Source: Arctopsyche grandis (lineage: Eukaryota; Arthropoda; Insecta; Trichoptera; Hydropsychidae). From it: a DNA stretch of 64,000 nt. The translations under genes and the position numbers were made by a program. Below, piece by piece: positions 15,716-28,855 of the stretch. Every line of letters starts with the position of its first letter. The first letter of the stretch is position 1. Location of the stretch: NCBI RefSeq assembly GCF_051622035.1, contig NC_135359.1:16367501-16431500 (forward strand), written 5' to 3'. The notes below the pieces were generated by a model that worked only from the letters and a program-made list of their open reading frames with translations, was not told where the DNA came from and searched no databases.

Positions 15716-18000
15716 ATCCAATTTGTTTGTATTATGCATCACTAGGTGGTTTCTATTATTTTTAATCAAAATAGAAAAGTAAATAAAATACAAACCAGAC
15801 CTATGCAATTTCAATATCTACAAAAATTGCTACGGCAAAATTGAAAAGTGAAATTCTAGTAAAATCTTCGGTGGATTCGTGTATTTATGTACATTATTGT
15901 ATCTATGTACAATATTAAAATCTTCTCGGTGGATTCGTGTATGTATGTACATTTGTGTATTAAATTATAATTATTGAAGTCGATATAATCTAAAGTAAGA
16001 ATGTTGTTATTTTATATGTCATACGTTTGAGTTTATGAAAAAATGGTACACTCCAGTTGGCAAGGAAAAACTATTGCAGAAAATTTTTCGGTGATGAAGT
16101 AAGAACACTTCACAGCGCGATCGATTGAAAAATTGTGTGCCATTGTAAATTACATATTTTATGTAAAATAGTGCTTGTTTTGAATTACGGATTTAATTTT
16201 GAAATTTTAATTTACTGTTACATTAAGAAGCATTGTGTGATTTGTTTTATTTATGTAGATCGATTAAAATGGCAAGCGCTCCTGCATAATTCAATCGTAA
16301 ATTTAAAAACAGTCTGCTGAATGGTTTAAAAATAATCCATGCTGGAAATGCATCGAACGATTTTTATTCCCAGCAAGGAGATGGGGTGGGAACAGTTCAA
16401 AAAAAGTTTTTTCAATAACTCCCCTTTTAAAAGCTCGTTGCATTGTTTTATTCTGCTTGCTGCTTTTGAATGGACGTTTTTTTCGTATTTCAAGTTTGAA
16501 AGCTTAGCGGCTAACACAAAAGTTGGAAGAAAAATTTGAATCGAAAGTGCCCGCGAAAGAGAACGAAGAAAAAAAAAGAAAACTTCTTCAAAATTACCGG
16601 AGAAGTAGTAATTGAATACACTTCTAGACAATGTTTTTTCGGGGTTGCATCGAGGGGAGGCTTTTTTTTTTCACTTCTCCCAGTTTATTTTGACAGGAAA
16701 AAGTTGTGATTCAATTTTAAGGTTTCCGAGCGAAAGCACAGATGCTTAATAAATCTCTGAAATTGAAAGAAAGCGTCGATTAATTGGTGGACATCGGTTC
16801 TGAAGATTTTCTTACAGGAATTTTCTTTTAAATTGGATTCGGTATAAAGTTAATTTCCAAATTTATCTTCTATGTTTTTTTGAGTTTCTACTGCAAAACA
16901 AAGTGTGGAAAACATGTCGTTGTCATAAATTGCACAAACAGTAAACCTACACCGTTTTCTTCTTAAATATTCTATCAGATCCAGGACACTGCTACACAGC
17001 ACATATACCTGTTCTACTTGCATTAAATTTATGTTGCACCTTTCTTCTTCTAGCTTCGCCTTTTGTAGTATTTTTCGTCTAAATTATTTCACCAAAGCAA
17101 ATCGGCGCGTACAATATTTTAAAATAATCTGACAAACACAAAGAATTACATTTAGAGCGCTTATGTACATATATAACTCTCTAATCAAACGTCAAAAGAA
17201 TCCTTAAAGAGCTAATTAACATGTAAATTAGTATGTTTTCGTAGTAGATCTCGACTCACTTTCCTTTGAAAATCGACATTGTACCTATTCATGAATACTC
17301 CATTTAAGCTTGATACACGAAATCTTGATTACAAAGCGCGTATGATTTTATGTATTTGAAAGTTCTTTTTCTATCCTACAAATAATATTCACTACAATAT
17401 AAATAAAACACATAAAGTGTACGTTTGTGAGTAAAAATACCCGAAAATTTGGCTATGGCAAGGGAGGATATCCGGTCACTCACGCAGGAAATCCGGCGTT
17501 CAGCTGAAACTATAACTTGTATACAAATATAGTTTGTGTAATATAAATAAAATCCGGAAATATATTTGAGTATCAATATGTTACCAATTTTATGGAAAAA
17601 TAAAACGAATTAAATGAACAAGAATATAACAATATTACAAATTCGTGCAATATATGTACATGTGTATGTATGTACCTATACATATGTAGATAGTGTATTT
17701 TAACCACATATTTCATATCATTGTTCCCTTTTAAATATATATCACCTAGGTTGAAGGATGCATATGAAAATTGCAGGTGACTTGCGCATGTGCTTATCTC
17801 ACGTTTGCACCCCGTCGACGGGAACCACCAACCGGAAGTCTCCCTTAAACTTACCCTTACACCCTCAAAGTGAGGCACACGAACCTACCACAAAGTTTGC
17901 GCAACTAGACGAAGCACCAAACCACAAACTACAACTCCGATTCTTTTTGGGCAATGCAGAACAAATATTCATGGCGTAGGTATATTCACCAATTTCAATT
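15716..18000. other. AT-rich spacer, no gene seen
   Basis: A local duplication of ATCTTCGGTGGATTCGTGTA occurs near 15865 and 15923. 16330-16560 and 17740-17970 are GC-richer unique blocks with only short overlapping frames on both strands. Nothing identifiable. Confidence 0.4.
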
Positions 18001-18002
18001 TC

Positions 18003-18145
18003 ATGTACAGCCGAACACCATATGTATATATAATATTGCTATTCTGTCTGTCTGTCTCTATGTATGCGATAACGCTCGCCGTACTATAATAGCCGTTTCG
18101 ATTCACCATACATATGTACGTCACAGGTAAACCACTGCCAAAATA
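18003..18145 (-). repeat. Microsatellite-linked repeat (family D), copy 1
   Basis: On the minus strand: GGCAGTGGTTTACCTGTGAC, then GAATCGAAACGG, ATTATAGTACGGCGAGCGTT and ACAGACAGAATAGC, ending in TATATA. The same order occurs on the plus strand at 52357-52475, where it runs into a long (TA)n tract. Confidence 0.7.
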
Positions 18146-18207
18146 AAACAGATACCAATGTTCGATACCAATGTTTCCTCTAGGCAAACAGACGGCGCTA
18201 AATCTCT

Positions 18208-18469
18208 TTTATTGAAAATTTATTTAATTAATTAATTCTTCTATCGGTGTTTTATATTGCTAATATGTAGGTAGGTAGTTTTTACTATTTTTTTTATATT
18301 AAACAATTAAATATAAATATTAAATTAAATATATTTAAAAGGTATTTGAACCTTTGACCGCGTGCGGATCGAACACTTGACCGACGACACATTTCTTTTA
18401 ATTTTTTTTATTTAATAACTTAATGTGCCAACACCCAAGCGATGATATTTCATCGGGTACAACACTAGT
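18208..18469 (-). repeat. Unclassified repeat (family E), copy 1
   Basis: On the minus strand it begins ACTAGTGTTGTACCCGATGA and matches 49819-50060 along its length, including GGGTGTTG, TTAAGTTATTAAATAAA, GAAATGTGTCG, GATCCGCACGCGG, TTTAATTGTTTAATAT and TATAAAACACCGATAGAA. GTTCGATCC inside it resembles a polymerase III box B, but no tRNA fold is evident. Confidence 0.7.
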
Positions 18470-18564
18470 TTACATATATTTGTATATAAGAAGATTTTAC
18501 AATGCTCTTCTATATTTCAATTCACTCATTGGTCTGACAACATATCTATTATATTATATCCTAC

Positions 18565-18690
18565 ATTCTTCCAATAGTTTTGAAACTTTGCCATTTTGTG
18601 CGGTGTGGTCAACGATATATATTTAAATCAATTCAGCCAATACGATGGTGAAAAATAATCGTAATAGACACGTTTAAAAATGTTAAAATT
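18565..18690 (+). repeat. Diverged family B fragment
   Basis: ACTTTGCCATTTTG, TGGTCAACGATATA, ATACGATGGTGAAAAATA and AGACACGTTT match, in order, the segment 3875-3965 of the family B element. Ends are not recognisable. Confidence 0.35.
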
Positions 18691-20079
18691 TTGACCATCT
18701 TGGCGTTTAGTGGTCAGTAGCCTTATATATTTCCTTTCCACCACCCTCTCCTTTTGTCAGATTTTTTTTTTTACTTGAATAATGTTACAGTTGTTCACGT
18801 TGAGTAGCACTGGAGTTTCATCTCACCGTACTATTATGGTTCTGTCATTGAGAGAGTTTAAAAATTAATGGAATATTTATTTATATCGAATTCAGAGCTC
18901 TCTTCGGCGTGGAAATATTCTTAGTAGACTTAGTAGGTAAGCTTTTAATCCGATTTAATGGTTTTCACAAACCAATTGTATAATATTTGTAGTGCACTAT
19001 ATCTCATCGATTTAAATAGATCACTCTATCATAGACAAAGAGTTGGGTCACATATTAAGTATGCATGCTACTGGATAATCCTTTAAGATATCAATGGATT
19101 CGAAGAGATTTTCTTTAAAATTGGTAATACACTCGTGGACTGTCGACTACATATATAGAGTTGAACTTATCAAATCGTCGCTCTATGCTTTATATATTTA
19201 CAGGGATACGTCATAGTAATAGACTTTCTGAATTTTATTGAATAGGATATTCTACAAAATGGGAATATATCGATATCGCATTTCAACATTGAGTGTACTG
19301 TGTCTCGAAGCACCATTTACATACATTTCTTTGTATGCAACACTCCAATGGAACCACTCTGCAAGCGGAAAAGTACATACAGGGCGGTTCGATCTGTCTC
19401 ATACACAGCATCGTCGTCGGCGTCGCGGTCGTCGTGTTTTGTCTCGTACTAATGCTTTTAAGATGTACTGCGAACGTGTCGCAGTTTCGCCGACAGACAA
19501 ACCATTTAATAAATACCGAAAAACACCTTAGCAAAGTATATGTACAGCGACGTCGTCGTCCAGAGCTTCTCAATGTTCCTTCATGAATACTGTATGAGTA
19601 GTCTGTTTTTACACGGGGGGGTTACCACACTTCGAATATGTCGTTGCACTAATCATCAGCCCTGGTATAATCATTCAGGAATCGTGACATGGACATGTCG
19701 CTCTCGAAAGCTCGTGCCGTCAATCAATCGCAATTTCAATAATAAACGAAGCATCCCAAAAACCCAATTCCTAGTCGTCGTTGACATAATTATATCATTT
19801 GAATTTAGCAATGACAATATTTCCATTATTATAATTTTATGGTGTAAATTAATTTAATTCATTTAAAAAAAATTTTATCCAAACATAATTTTAAAAAGTA
19901 ATTCAATCAATACGTAATATTTTGATTTTATTTCCGTATAACTGATACAAAGTTCTTGTTAAAAGTTATTTCAAGAAAAAAAGTACAATTTTAATATAAA
20001 AGTGAATTTTAATATGGGTGTATACATTATCGTTGGGTTAATTTATTCTCGTATAAAATTATAATTAAAAAGAAAAGAA

Positions 20080-20087
<8 letters not shown>
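18691..20087. other. Spacer with a GC-richer block at 19270-19740
   Basis: 19270-19740 is GC-richer and has overlapping frames of about 100 codons on both strands, including a CGTCGTCGGCGTCGCGGTCG run. Open frames on both strands of a GC-biased block are expected by chance. No domain is recognised. Confidence 0.4.

Positions 20088-20163
<76 letters not shown>
20088..20163. repeat. (TA)n microsatellite, left of hAT remnant
   Basis: Alternating TA runs directly into the left end of the hAT element. A second TA tract continues on its right side, consistent with insertion into one original tract. Confidence 0.9.
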
Positions 20164-20172
<9 letters not shown>

Positions 20173-21092
20173 AAGTGCGGCTACGGTGGCCGCATGCGGC
20201 CACTAGTGGATTTTACTGCGGCCACCAGCGACTTAATAGTAAATAATACTAATATTTAAAAAAAAAAAAAAATTTTAAAAACTACAAAAATAGTAACTTA
20301 ACAATAATATTATAGAAACCATGCTCATCATTGACAAACCAAAATTATAGCGAAAAGCCTCGTGACAGAAGTTGAAAATGACAATTTTATCTTCTGTTAG
20401 TGATTTCATAGATAAGATGACAGAAACAACTTCAAAATTAAAATTAAAACTAAAAATAATAGTGTCTTAAATCTCTGAATCTGGAACTTGATAAAAGGTT
20501 CGAAGAATTGAATATTTTTAAAACTGTTTCTTTTGTATCTTCCCCTTTTATTATGGTGACAAATGAAAATTTCATAGTACTACAAAATAGATTAAAATCA
20601 CTTTCAGTATTGAGATTAATTAACTGGGCTAACGTAAAATATGCATTATTATAAATTAGTCATGATCAAGTACTTAATAACCATTTTAATAATATTTCGG
20701 TTCAAAAATTTTGGTCGGAAATATACGTCGACAATGAAACAAACCAATATAAAGATTTGGCAACAATTGCTTTATTAATATTGTCTATTTTTCCCACTAC
20801 CTCATATTGCGAAAGATCACTCAGTGTAATGCACTTTATTAAAAACAAATTTAGAAACCAGCTGCAATGCAGCTTGCATTGGAAAAAAGGAGTATTGAGC
20901 AATTTCCATTTGCATTATTATTAAATAAATAGATAAGAAATGTTAAAATTTCTTTTATTTTATGAATAAATTGATCCACTTTTTATGTAACTTTAATTTA
21001 TTTGATTAAATTTGGTGCGGCCACCAGACATTTCCATGGGACCACTATTATCACCTGTGCGGCCACGGTAAAATTTCACCTGAGAACCACTG
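20164..21092 (+). mobile_element. hAT transposon remnant inside a (TA)n tract
   Basis: The right end, on the minus strand, reads CAGTGGTTCTCAGGTGAAAT, a classic hAT terminus. The left end survives as TCTCAAGTGCGGC, with its first bases merged into TA repeats. Subterminal copies of GCGGCCAC occur near both ends, and 20186-20203 is a perfect 18-bp palindrome built from two of them. Those are plausible transposase-binding repeats (inference). Most of the coding region is deleted or full of stops. Only the C-terminal dimerisation region remains. Confidence 0.85.
20655..20924 (+). pseudogene. hAT transposase C-terminal dimerisation domain fragment
   Basis: An 89-codon frame with no start codon of its own, bounded upstream by a stop at 20652. 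It contains FWSEIY, then KDLATIALLILSIFPTTSYC followed by ERSLSVMHFIKNKFRNQL, the hydrophobic core and E-R-S/F-S-x-M signature of the hAT family C-terminal dimerisation domain. It lacks the DDE catalytic region and the N-terminal zinc finger, so it is not functional as a transposase. Confidence 0.8.
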
Positions 21093-21361
<269 letters not shown>

Positions 21362-22278
21362 ATAATAAAATGTATAATTACTTTATGTTACTCGATAAAC
21401 GAGTCTTGAAATACACATTTGCCTCAATAGATAGAGGCTCAATATGTCTATTTTGCTCAAATAATCTCAGAAGGTTGTGAACCCTATATTGTAACAGAAC
21501 TGTACATATATTTGAAAATAACCATATTGTATTTAATTTAATTCGCTATACAGTTTTGTATAGATGTATATGAAAAAATACTCAATCAAAAAGCCGTTTT
21601 TGTTAAATTCAGCAGAAATTCCATCAATTTATTCCACATTTGAATTAAAATTAAAATAAATCTAATTATTGCATATTACAGAAACGTAATTCAGTAAGTC
21701 ATTTATTGAATAAACCAAAAAAAACATGATATTTGACGTTAAAATTAAACAATCACCACAATAACCACACTCCATCGGACGATCTAAATTCTGAATAACG
21801 GCAAGACTCCATAGAACCACTTCTAGTTCGGTTTCTGGATTTCCGGTACGTAAATTTATGTGCATTGCTCTCGAGATACCGACACAGCTCATCATGTGCA
21901 TCACCAAAGCGAAGTTGGTTAAACAGAGTCGAGAAGGGATTGTATTCGATTAAATCGGTTAGGAATAATATAACGAATTCATTGAAGATTGTAAGTAAAT
22001 TTGTCAGATGCACCAGTTGGAATAATTATTTTAATAAATCAATTCGAAGTGGTTCCAATCTCAATTCGTGATTATAATAATGTACCGTTATTACTAAAAG
22101 TTCTGAAACACAGGTAAGGCCATCGGTGACTAAAAGCTCGTAATACTACCATCCTATCAAATGATTTTAATAAGTCACAAATTAGGATAACAATATTACA
22201 AAAACAAAACACTTGTGAAAACTGGAATTCATCGATTCGCTGTTCTTATATTAAACATAAAGTGCAATGCAATACGTA
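21362..22278. other. AT-rich spacer, no gene seen
   Basis: Around 21740-22010 the sequence is slightly GC-richer with overlapping short frames on both strands. No splice or domain evidence. Confidence 0.4.
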
Positions 22279-22429
22279 GTGTAGGGGAGAGGGCCTAGAA
22301 AAGGGCCGGTTCAAAAAAGGGCCAAACTTGATTGCCAGTCAATGGTAATGAATTTCACAGAAATTGATAAATCTGATTTATGAATTATTTTTATAAAAAA
22401 TAGCCCTTTCATGGGCCCTCTCCTCTACA
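22279..22429. mobile_element. 150-bp MITE, TA-flanked
   Basis: Terminal inverted repeats: the left end starts GTGTAGGGGAGAGGGCC and the right end, on the minus strand, starts TGTAGAGGAGAGGGCCC. Each is followed by AAAGGGC. TA lies on both sides, consistent with a Tc1/mariner-type insertion. There is no coding capacity. Confidence 0.65.
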
Positions 22430-24689
22430 TATTCTCCGTGAACGCTACTTTCTATTCAACCACCCAAATACTAGTCCACCACAGAAACGGGCACAATAGC
22501 TCTGATTCATATTTAATTAATGTTGAAATTTTTAACTAATTTCGCGAGCGAAATTGTGTTAATTTCCGCATGTTTGCTTCAATGTTTTCGGGCTGCGGTT
22601 CATCCCCACATAGTCCCGAGGCTAAGTTGGCAAAGTTCATCTTTTCCTCTTGCGTTTCCCTTGTTGCCGCCTACACTCCTTCCCCACCCCCTTCATAAAC
22701 TCGTTCCCTTCCCCGTTTACGGGTATTTTATTTTCTTTTCGCATTGTTTACCCGCTGTCTATGAAAGTTTGCCGTGAGACAAAGCCGAGAACGGGTCACC
22801 GGCCCATTGTTTATTCAGAACAACATGCCTTAGCCTAGTTTCGCATTTCAACGCACCGTGATACCTCAGACACTGATACTTTCCACACAACAGCCGTATA
22901 TGTATACTAGGTATCTTCTAGTATTATATACATACATACATACACATTGCATATTTGAAATTTAAGTTCAACGGTCGGGTGAGACTTTGACTTGGTGCAC
23001 TTTGCTGCACAATTTTTGACTCTTGGTCCTTTTTATTGTGTGCTACGCTTTTATTTTTTCATTTTTTGAGAATCGAGCAAAACGCGGAACTTGCCCGACT
23101 GCTGGCCGTTTCTACTATTTGTGCTCAAAGTCGCCGATTTCGAAAAAACTAAAAAGTTAACTATCGAACGAGCACATTCTGTTTGACGATTCCGTATGGC
23201 AGCGATTGAATTCAATTTGAATCCGAGCTGTATTTTTCCGTATTTTTATATAGATTTTTTTTTGTTTTTATATTGAAAATATTCATTTTCTGTTGAAAAT
23301 TTTACATATATAGCGACTAAGTTAAACCTACACTGATTAGCTAAATGTGTACACACATATATAATATAACGGTTTTCAATTTTTCGTGCATTAGATCGTT
23401 CCTACCTACAAACTTTTACAATATAGTGAATGACATATAAATTTTGGCATCTTCAGTTTAAATTGGATTAGATTGAATAGACTATTTTTTACTCACTGAT
23501 CAAAGGCTGCTTTTCAATGTACCGTAAGTTACATCATTTGTATTGTCACAGTTCGTTTTGAAAAGGTCAAATAGAAGCCAGATGCCAATATCAATGTGCG
23601 ATACCCACTCATGATGTCTTCGGAGATATTTCCTTCATCCCACAGGTGATGGTGGTTATATTCAATAATGAAAGGCTGCGTCTCGTGCGAGAGTAAGAGC
23701 GCTCTAAGGGGGTTCGGCAGCCGCGCAAACGGAATAATAGTGGTTTGGAGGACCGTTTTTGCGTGCGACATCAAAAACCTTTCAAATCTATTTCCTATCG
23801 GTGTCGGGTTTCCTATTCTTGAATCAATAAAGCTGGCAGAACGCTCCCGGCCCATAAAACTCTTCGGCCCTTTCGATGGGCCAACTTTGGAGAGCTGCGA
23901 ATAAAAGACATCCGCCGCTTTCTTCCCTACCACTTTTAAAAACAGATTTATTTTTACAATTGAAGAATCAATAGCGTACCCTCATTAAACTCCCCAATAC
24001 TAAATACATTGAAATGACAAATTAATTAAATACTGGGAAATAATAATAATAAAGATATTTCAACAGATCCTCCCTGGAGATTTTGCATACCTATGTATGT
24101 ATGTATTTCGTTTGCTTCGTTCTTGTTTAACAAACGATCCCATCTCTGTTGTCCGTCCACTTATGTATGTAAATATGTAAAATGTGCATGTATGCAACGA
24201 ACAAACAAAATAAGAGCGAGGATAGCTTCTACGTGTTTTTCTTTTGTTGAAAATCCTTTCATATGATATCGGAAATAGAACGGCGAGAACGCTAAGAGGA
24301 TCTTCTTTTGCTGAGATTATTTTCCAAATCGTTATAATTTTGAACTGCCATTCAATCTGTATGATCATTATTTTATTAATTATCTCTTCAATTTTGCATT
24401 TAAAGTAATATTTGAATCCACTTATATTGAAAAACTTAGCTTCCAAAACGAGCGGAAACTTAAAATTTAATTTCCATTGATATTGATAAGATTGGAATGT
24501 AATTATATTAATATACTTACATATGAGCCGCTATATTTAAAAGTGGTATAAGTTCTATTTTCTTCATTCAAAATATTTAATATAATGGTTTGCGTTTGAC
24601 AATATTTAAAAAGGCTGGTGGGCCTGTAATACGTTTAGAATAATACTGGACATACCGAATGAAAGAACTGATAATAATTTTATTTGTAA
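22430..24689. other. Spacer with unique islands at 22540-22850 and 23620-23930
   Basis: Both blocks are GC-richer and unique-looking. The 134-codon minus-strand frame 23529-23933 has no recognisable domain and overlaps a 78-codon plus-strand frame. Not called as a gene. Confidence 0.4.
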
Positions 24690-25143
24690 GCGGGGGCTTT
24701 ACAGTCGGATCAAAATTTACCGACTCCGACTACAAATTTTAGTAAGATGGATTTTACTTGCCATCGTATAAAATTAGATTTTTAGTTAAAAAGCGATTTT
24801 CAAAACATTAAAAATTAAAGGAATTAAACTAATCACTAAAAATTGACATGTAAACCAAAAATATGAGATGGAGGACACATCGGTTTTGGCTAGAACACAT
24901 CAAAATATGTGAAATTCAACGATTTTATTTATAATGTTATATACATAAATTGATGATTTTTATAAAGAAATTTTTGAATTTCTTTTTATTAGTGGAATTA
25001 CTTCAATAAATTAAAGACTAATTGACGCATACCGTAATACTATTAATAATAATAATAATAGAAAGGAGTCGGAGTCGGTTGAATGTTTACGACTACGATT
25101 CTGACACCGTCTCCGCTTGAAAAGCTCCGACTCCACAGCCGTG
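24690..25143. mobile_element. GTCGGAGTCGG-type MITE
   Basis: The right end, on the minus strand, reads CACGGCTGTGGAGTCGGAGC. The left end GGGGCTTTACAGTCGGATC is a decayed counterpart. CCGACTCCGACT and GGAGTCGGAGTCGG lie subterminally. Similar ends recur in many arthropod genomes (general knowledge). It carries no transposase, and target duplications are unclear. An (AAT) run at 25043-25061 lies inside. Confidence 0.55.
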
Positions 25144-28100
25144 TAATTAAGTCAAATAGTATTAGTATTATTGAACTCAAAATTGGACTTCACTCGCCAC
25201 TTTCAAATAAAAAGGCTCATATGTATATCCATCCAATAAACAAAATAATTTTTCTAAGCTAAACTATAGGTATAACATAATATAGATATGTATCATATTT
25301 AAAACATTCAGCATAATGTAAAAATATATTTGCTATTATAACATTTTCCATTAATTTTAAAGTAATCTATGTATGTTTATATACGAATCCAAACTTTAAT
25401 TAAAATTTTATTAATTTGATACCAAGATTTAACTTTGCAAACTCGATTAATTTTTATAGCCATTAATCGTTAAAGATCATAATCGCTCCATTGCGACCCC
25501 CTCCTCGTTTTTCCTGGACCGTTCGACGAACAAAGGCTTTTTTTATTATGTCGGAAAAGCGAAACAAGGTGGAAAAGAGGAAACGGGAGGAAAGCTCAGG
25601 ATAACCGCGCATAATTCATTTTTTCACTTCGCCTCAGCTTTAACGAAAGCTCGGTCGCACCATATTTTACAGTCTGGGGTGGGGATTACCCCGGAGGCGT
25701 TTCTTCACACCAAAAATAAAACAAAATAAACAAAAACAGTCACCTCCTTCCCTTCCGCTCACATACATACATATATTTCCCACTAGCCTCACTAACCGCA
25801 ATATCATGTCTTTTAAGCGCTAACGTTGCGAAAATGATCAAGTGACATTGTGTTATGCCCTTCCGCCCTATACTTTTCGAACAAGCAGACAATCTAAGTT
25901 GCATGCTCAAAAATATACCCGATTATATTTTATTAAAATTCCATTTATTCTATTTGCCATGTGTGGTGTTTACTGTCCATAAGAATATATTTATACGCCC
26001 ATACTTTACGTAAACACTTTGCGTGCTGGTGGCGAGGTTCTCTATATTCTCTATATTACACATATAATAATATAAATATGCAGAGAAAGAACAATATGTT
26101 TACGTTATGTGCCCAGGGGCGTATTCATGCCTCTATATTTCTTTTAATATATTCAGAGATATTCAAAATTTGTCCTACGAGTGACATGTGTCTTGTCTAC
26201 GAAATTTGCAATCCACCTTTAAAATATATTTAAATTAAAAACATTTTTTCGATACACGGCTTACTTTTTTTAATCGATCCACTAAATATAAACTTTCTTT
26301 TGAGACACCTTGTATTGAAAAGCGTGGATTTTATCAAACAAGCATATGTACAATATTCAGCTGCCTAGTTTTAAATATTTACTTACAGAATTTACTACAA
26401 AATTTTGAATGCTTCAAAACTTGATTTTTTTTGTATTTATAACAATAACAACATATTAAATTCACAGTTAACCACAAGGAAATTACGGAGGTGTGACAAA
26501 ATGGATGGAACGTTACACTTTTTTCAATAATTCGCAAGCTTTTTGCGACTGTCAATATCATATCATTAATTATGTACATATGTATCTTGAAACTTTTATC
26601 AATGCCAAATACTAAAACATTTAACACAATTTAATATAATGCACATTTCACTATCCTCCTTATATTCGTCTACAGCCAAATTATATTTACGACGAATAGG
26701 ATTAAGTTTGCGTGTGTACACAATATTACTATACATATGTATGTATGTACAGTACAGTCTTACTATACACATTAACTGTGTACACAATATTACTATACAT
26801 ATGTACAAGTACAGTCTTTCATATCATCCCAGAATCTACGTTTTTTGTAAGGTAAATTAACTAGTAAGTTCTTAAATGAATTTTACATGAACTAACGAAT
26901 GCAAACGTAAAAAAATTATTATCTGCAAACTCAATTTATTTGGGGTTAACCGTTAAACCGACATAGACTTTTGTCAATAGCTGGCGGACCGGACAGCGTG
27001 TAATTCAAACCAAATTGAACTATTATTGGAAAATTCCAGGTTCATACATGTATGTATGTACTTGTGTGAATGTACGTACTTCTGGAAAAAGTGTAAAACG
27101 CGATTTTTCAATCGGCCCGACTCGACGTGCCAATTCCGAGCCCCTCAATAAAATTGAATTTTTGTGTTGACCGTTTATTTTTGCAATCTTATTTTCGTTT
27201 TTCAGCGAACAATGGACGGCGGGCTTTAATTAATAGATTGGATATATAGATTTTTTAAATCCCCAACGAACCACCACCCTTGTTTGATATTCACAGAATA
27301 TTAACAGTTTCCCGTCCAGTGGTCTGAATAAAACGATTTAAAATTGAACAATTTTACGCAATTGTTCGACTAATTTTGCATACATCGCAAAAGGATATAT
27401 ACATACATACATATGTATATATGTACATATAATGCATGTAGAACATTTAGTCTATTGCTTGAAATTATCCAACAGTGAATTTATTCAAATTAGCAAACAT
27501 CTAAAACCATTAGAATAACATCTTGAGGCTTATTTTGGATACACAAATAAAACTTTACAAAATTCATAAAGAAAATTATAAGATTAGAACTTGAAACTAA
27601 ATATTTACGTACAGAATCAGATCAAATACTTGGATTCGAAACAAAACTTTCTAAGCATATTTTATTATTATTGATCGCATTTCAACCACAGCGCTAAAAT
27701 AGATTCAGTCTAAAAATAATATATTAAATTTTTATAAAAAAATTTATATTAACCTATAAATTGTTTTTAGCCGTTTAATAAAATAACATTTTCAATATGT
27801 GTGTTTTACATACATGTCTACTTATTTACTAATGAAAAATCGAATATACCTACATATTTGTATTGGTTTCCCAAGCTTTATATCGAATTGAATTGATTAA
27901 AATGAAAACTAAACAATCTAAACAAACTGTGCTAGCCTATTAGGTAAACTGCCCATCGGTAGGAGGCTGAGATACTTCCATTGATTACATTACATTTCAT
28001 TCTATATTTTTCAATACTACATTATTGGACGGTCTCTTTTATTGTATAAACATTTCACTGCAACCACTTATTGTCACAAAAATCAAGTCAAAATCAAAAC

Positions 28101-28555
28101 GAAATACTTGCATGTGTATACGACCGAAACGATATTTTAGTAATCTTGGCGTTTTGTTATACGACTTCGAGAACAAAATGGATTGATTCAGTTTCAGATA
28201 AGTAGTGAGAGGTATCTGGCAATTCTCCGGTAGTTCCACACAGAATACAGCGTATACGGTGTTTACAATGTGACATGGTAGAGGGGCTCGGTATGCCCAC
28301 ATGCTCGCGAAGAATGGCGTAGTTAGTCGAACTTACGCCAGGACCAAACTAGAAGCCCAAGTTGCCGTCCAACTTTTACAGCAGAACCTGCCTCAAATGG
28401 GGGCTAAACTAGAAAATCCACCCCTCCTTACCTGTAATAAGTTTATTTTCATTTTTGCACCCGCTGCAACAGCTATGCTCAATAAAGTAAACGTACTCTT
28501 CTAAACTTCGATTTTTCTTAAAAAAATTAAAGAACATACTTTTACTCACAAATTT
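25144..28555. other. Spacer, no gene seen
   Basis: 25480-25780 and 26930-27320 are unique GC-richer islands in otherwise AT-rich DNA. 26713-26820 holds a tandem duplication of about 64 bp (TGTGTACACAATATTACTAT occurs at 26713 and 26777). Confidence 0.45.
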
Positions 28556-28855
28556 TACTAATTTCGTCTACCTATCTTCCTTACGGCTCTCTTTTCATCC
28601 ATTTACACTCTCTCGGGTACCATTCCAGTACTTCTTTTGTCCATTCTTCTAGTAACATAGTATGTCACCCACCTATAACCATTTCAATCTCTTCACTCTC
28701 TCTACTATATCTATTACCCTTGTTATACTACTCACCCAGAGAAATGTAGTTCTATCTCACGCTTCTTTAAGTACATTTTTGCGTTTTGTCCAAGTTTCAC
28801 ATCCATTCGCCATCATTGGTAAAACATATTGACCGAAGATCTTTTTCTTCAGACT
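28556..28855 (-). mobile_element. RTE-type LINE fragment
   Basis: The minus strand matches the 3' third of the RTE at 52535-54718, from CTGAAGAAAAAGATCTTCGG through GATGTGAAACTTGGAC to GGTACCCGAGAG and GAAGATAGGTAGACG. Both the 5' part and the final ~100 bp are missing. The frame is disrupted. Confidence 0.75.

Noticed and set aside
23529..23933. 134-codon minus-strand frame
   Set aside because: No recognisable motif, an overlapping plus-strand frame, and no splice signals linking it to other coding sequence.
24690..25143. Assignment of the GTCGGAGTCGG element to a named superfamily
   Set aside because: I could not find convincing target duplications, and the left end is too decayed.
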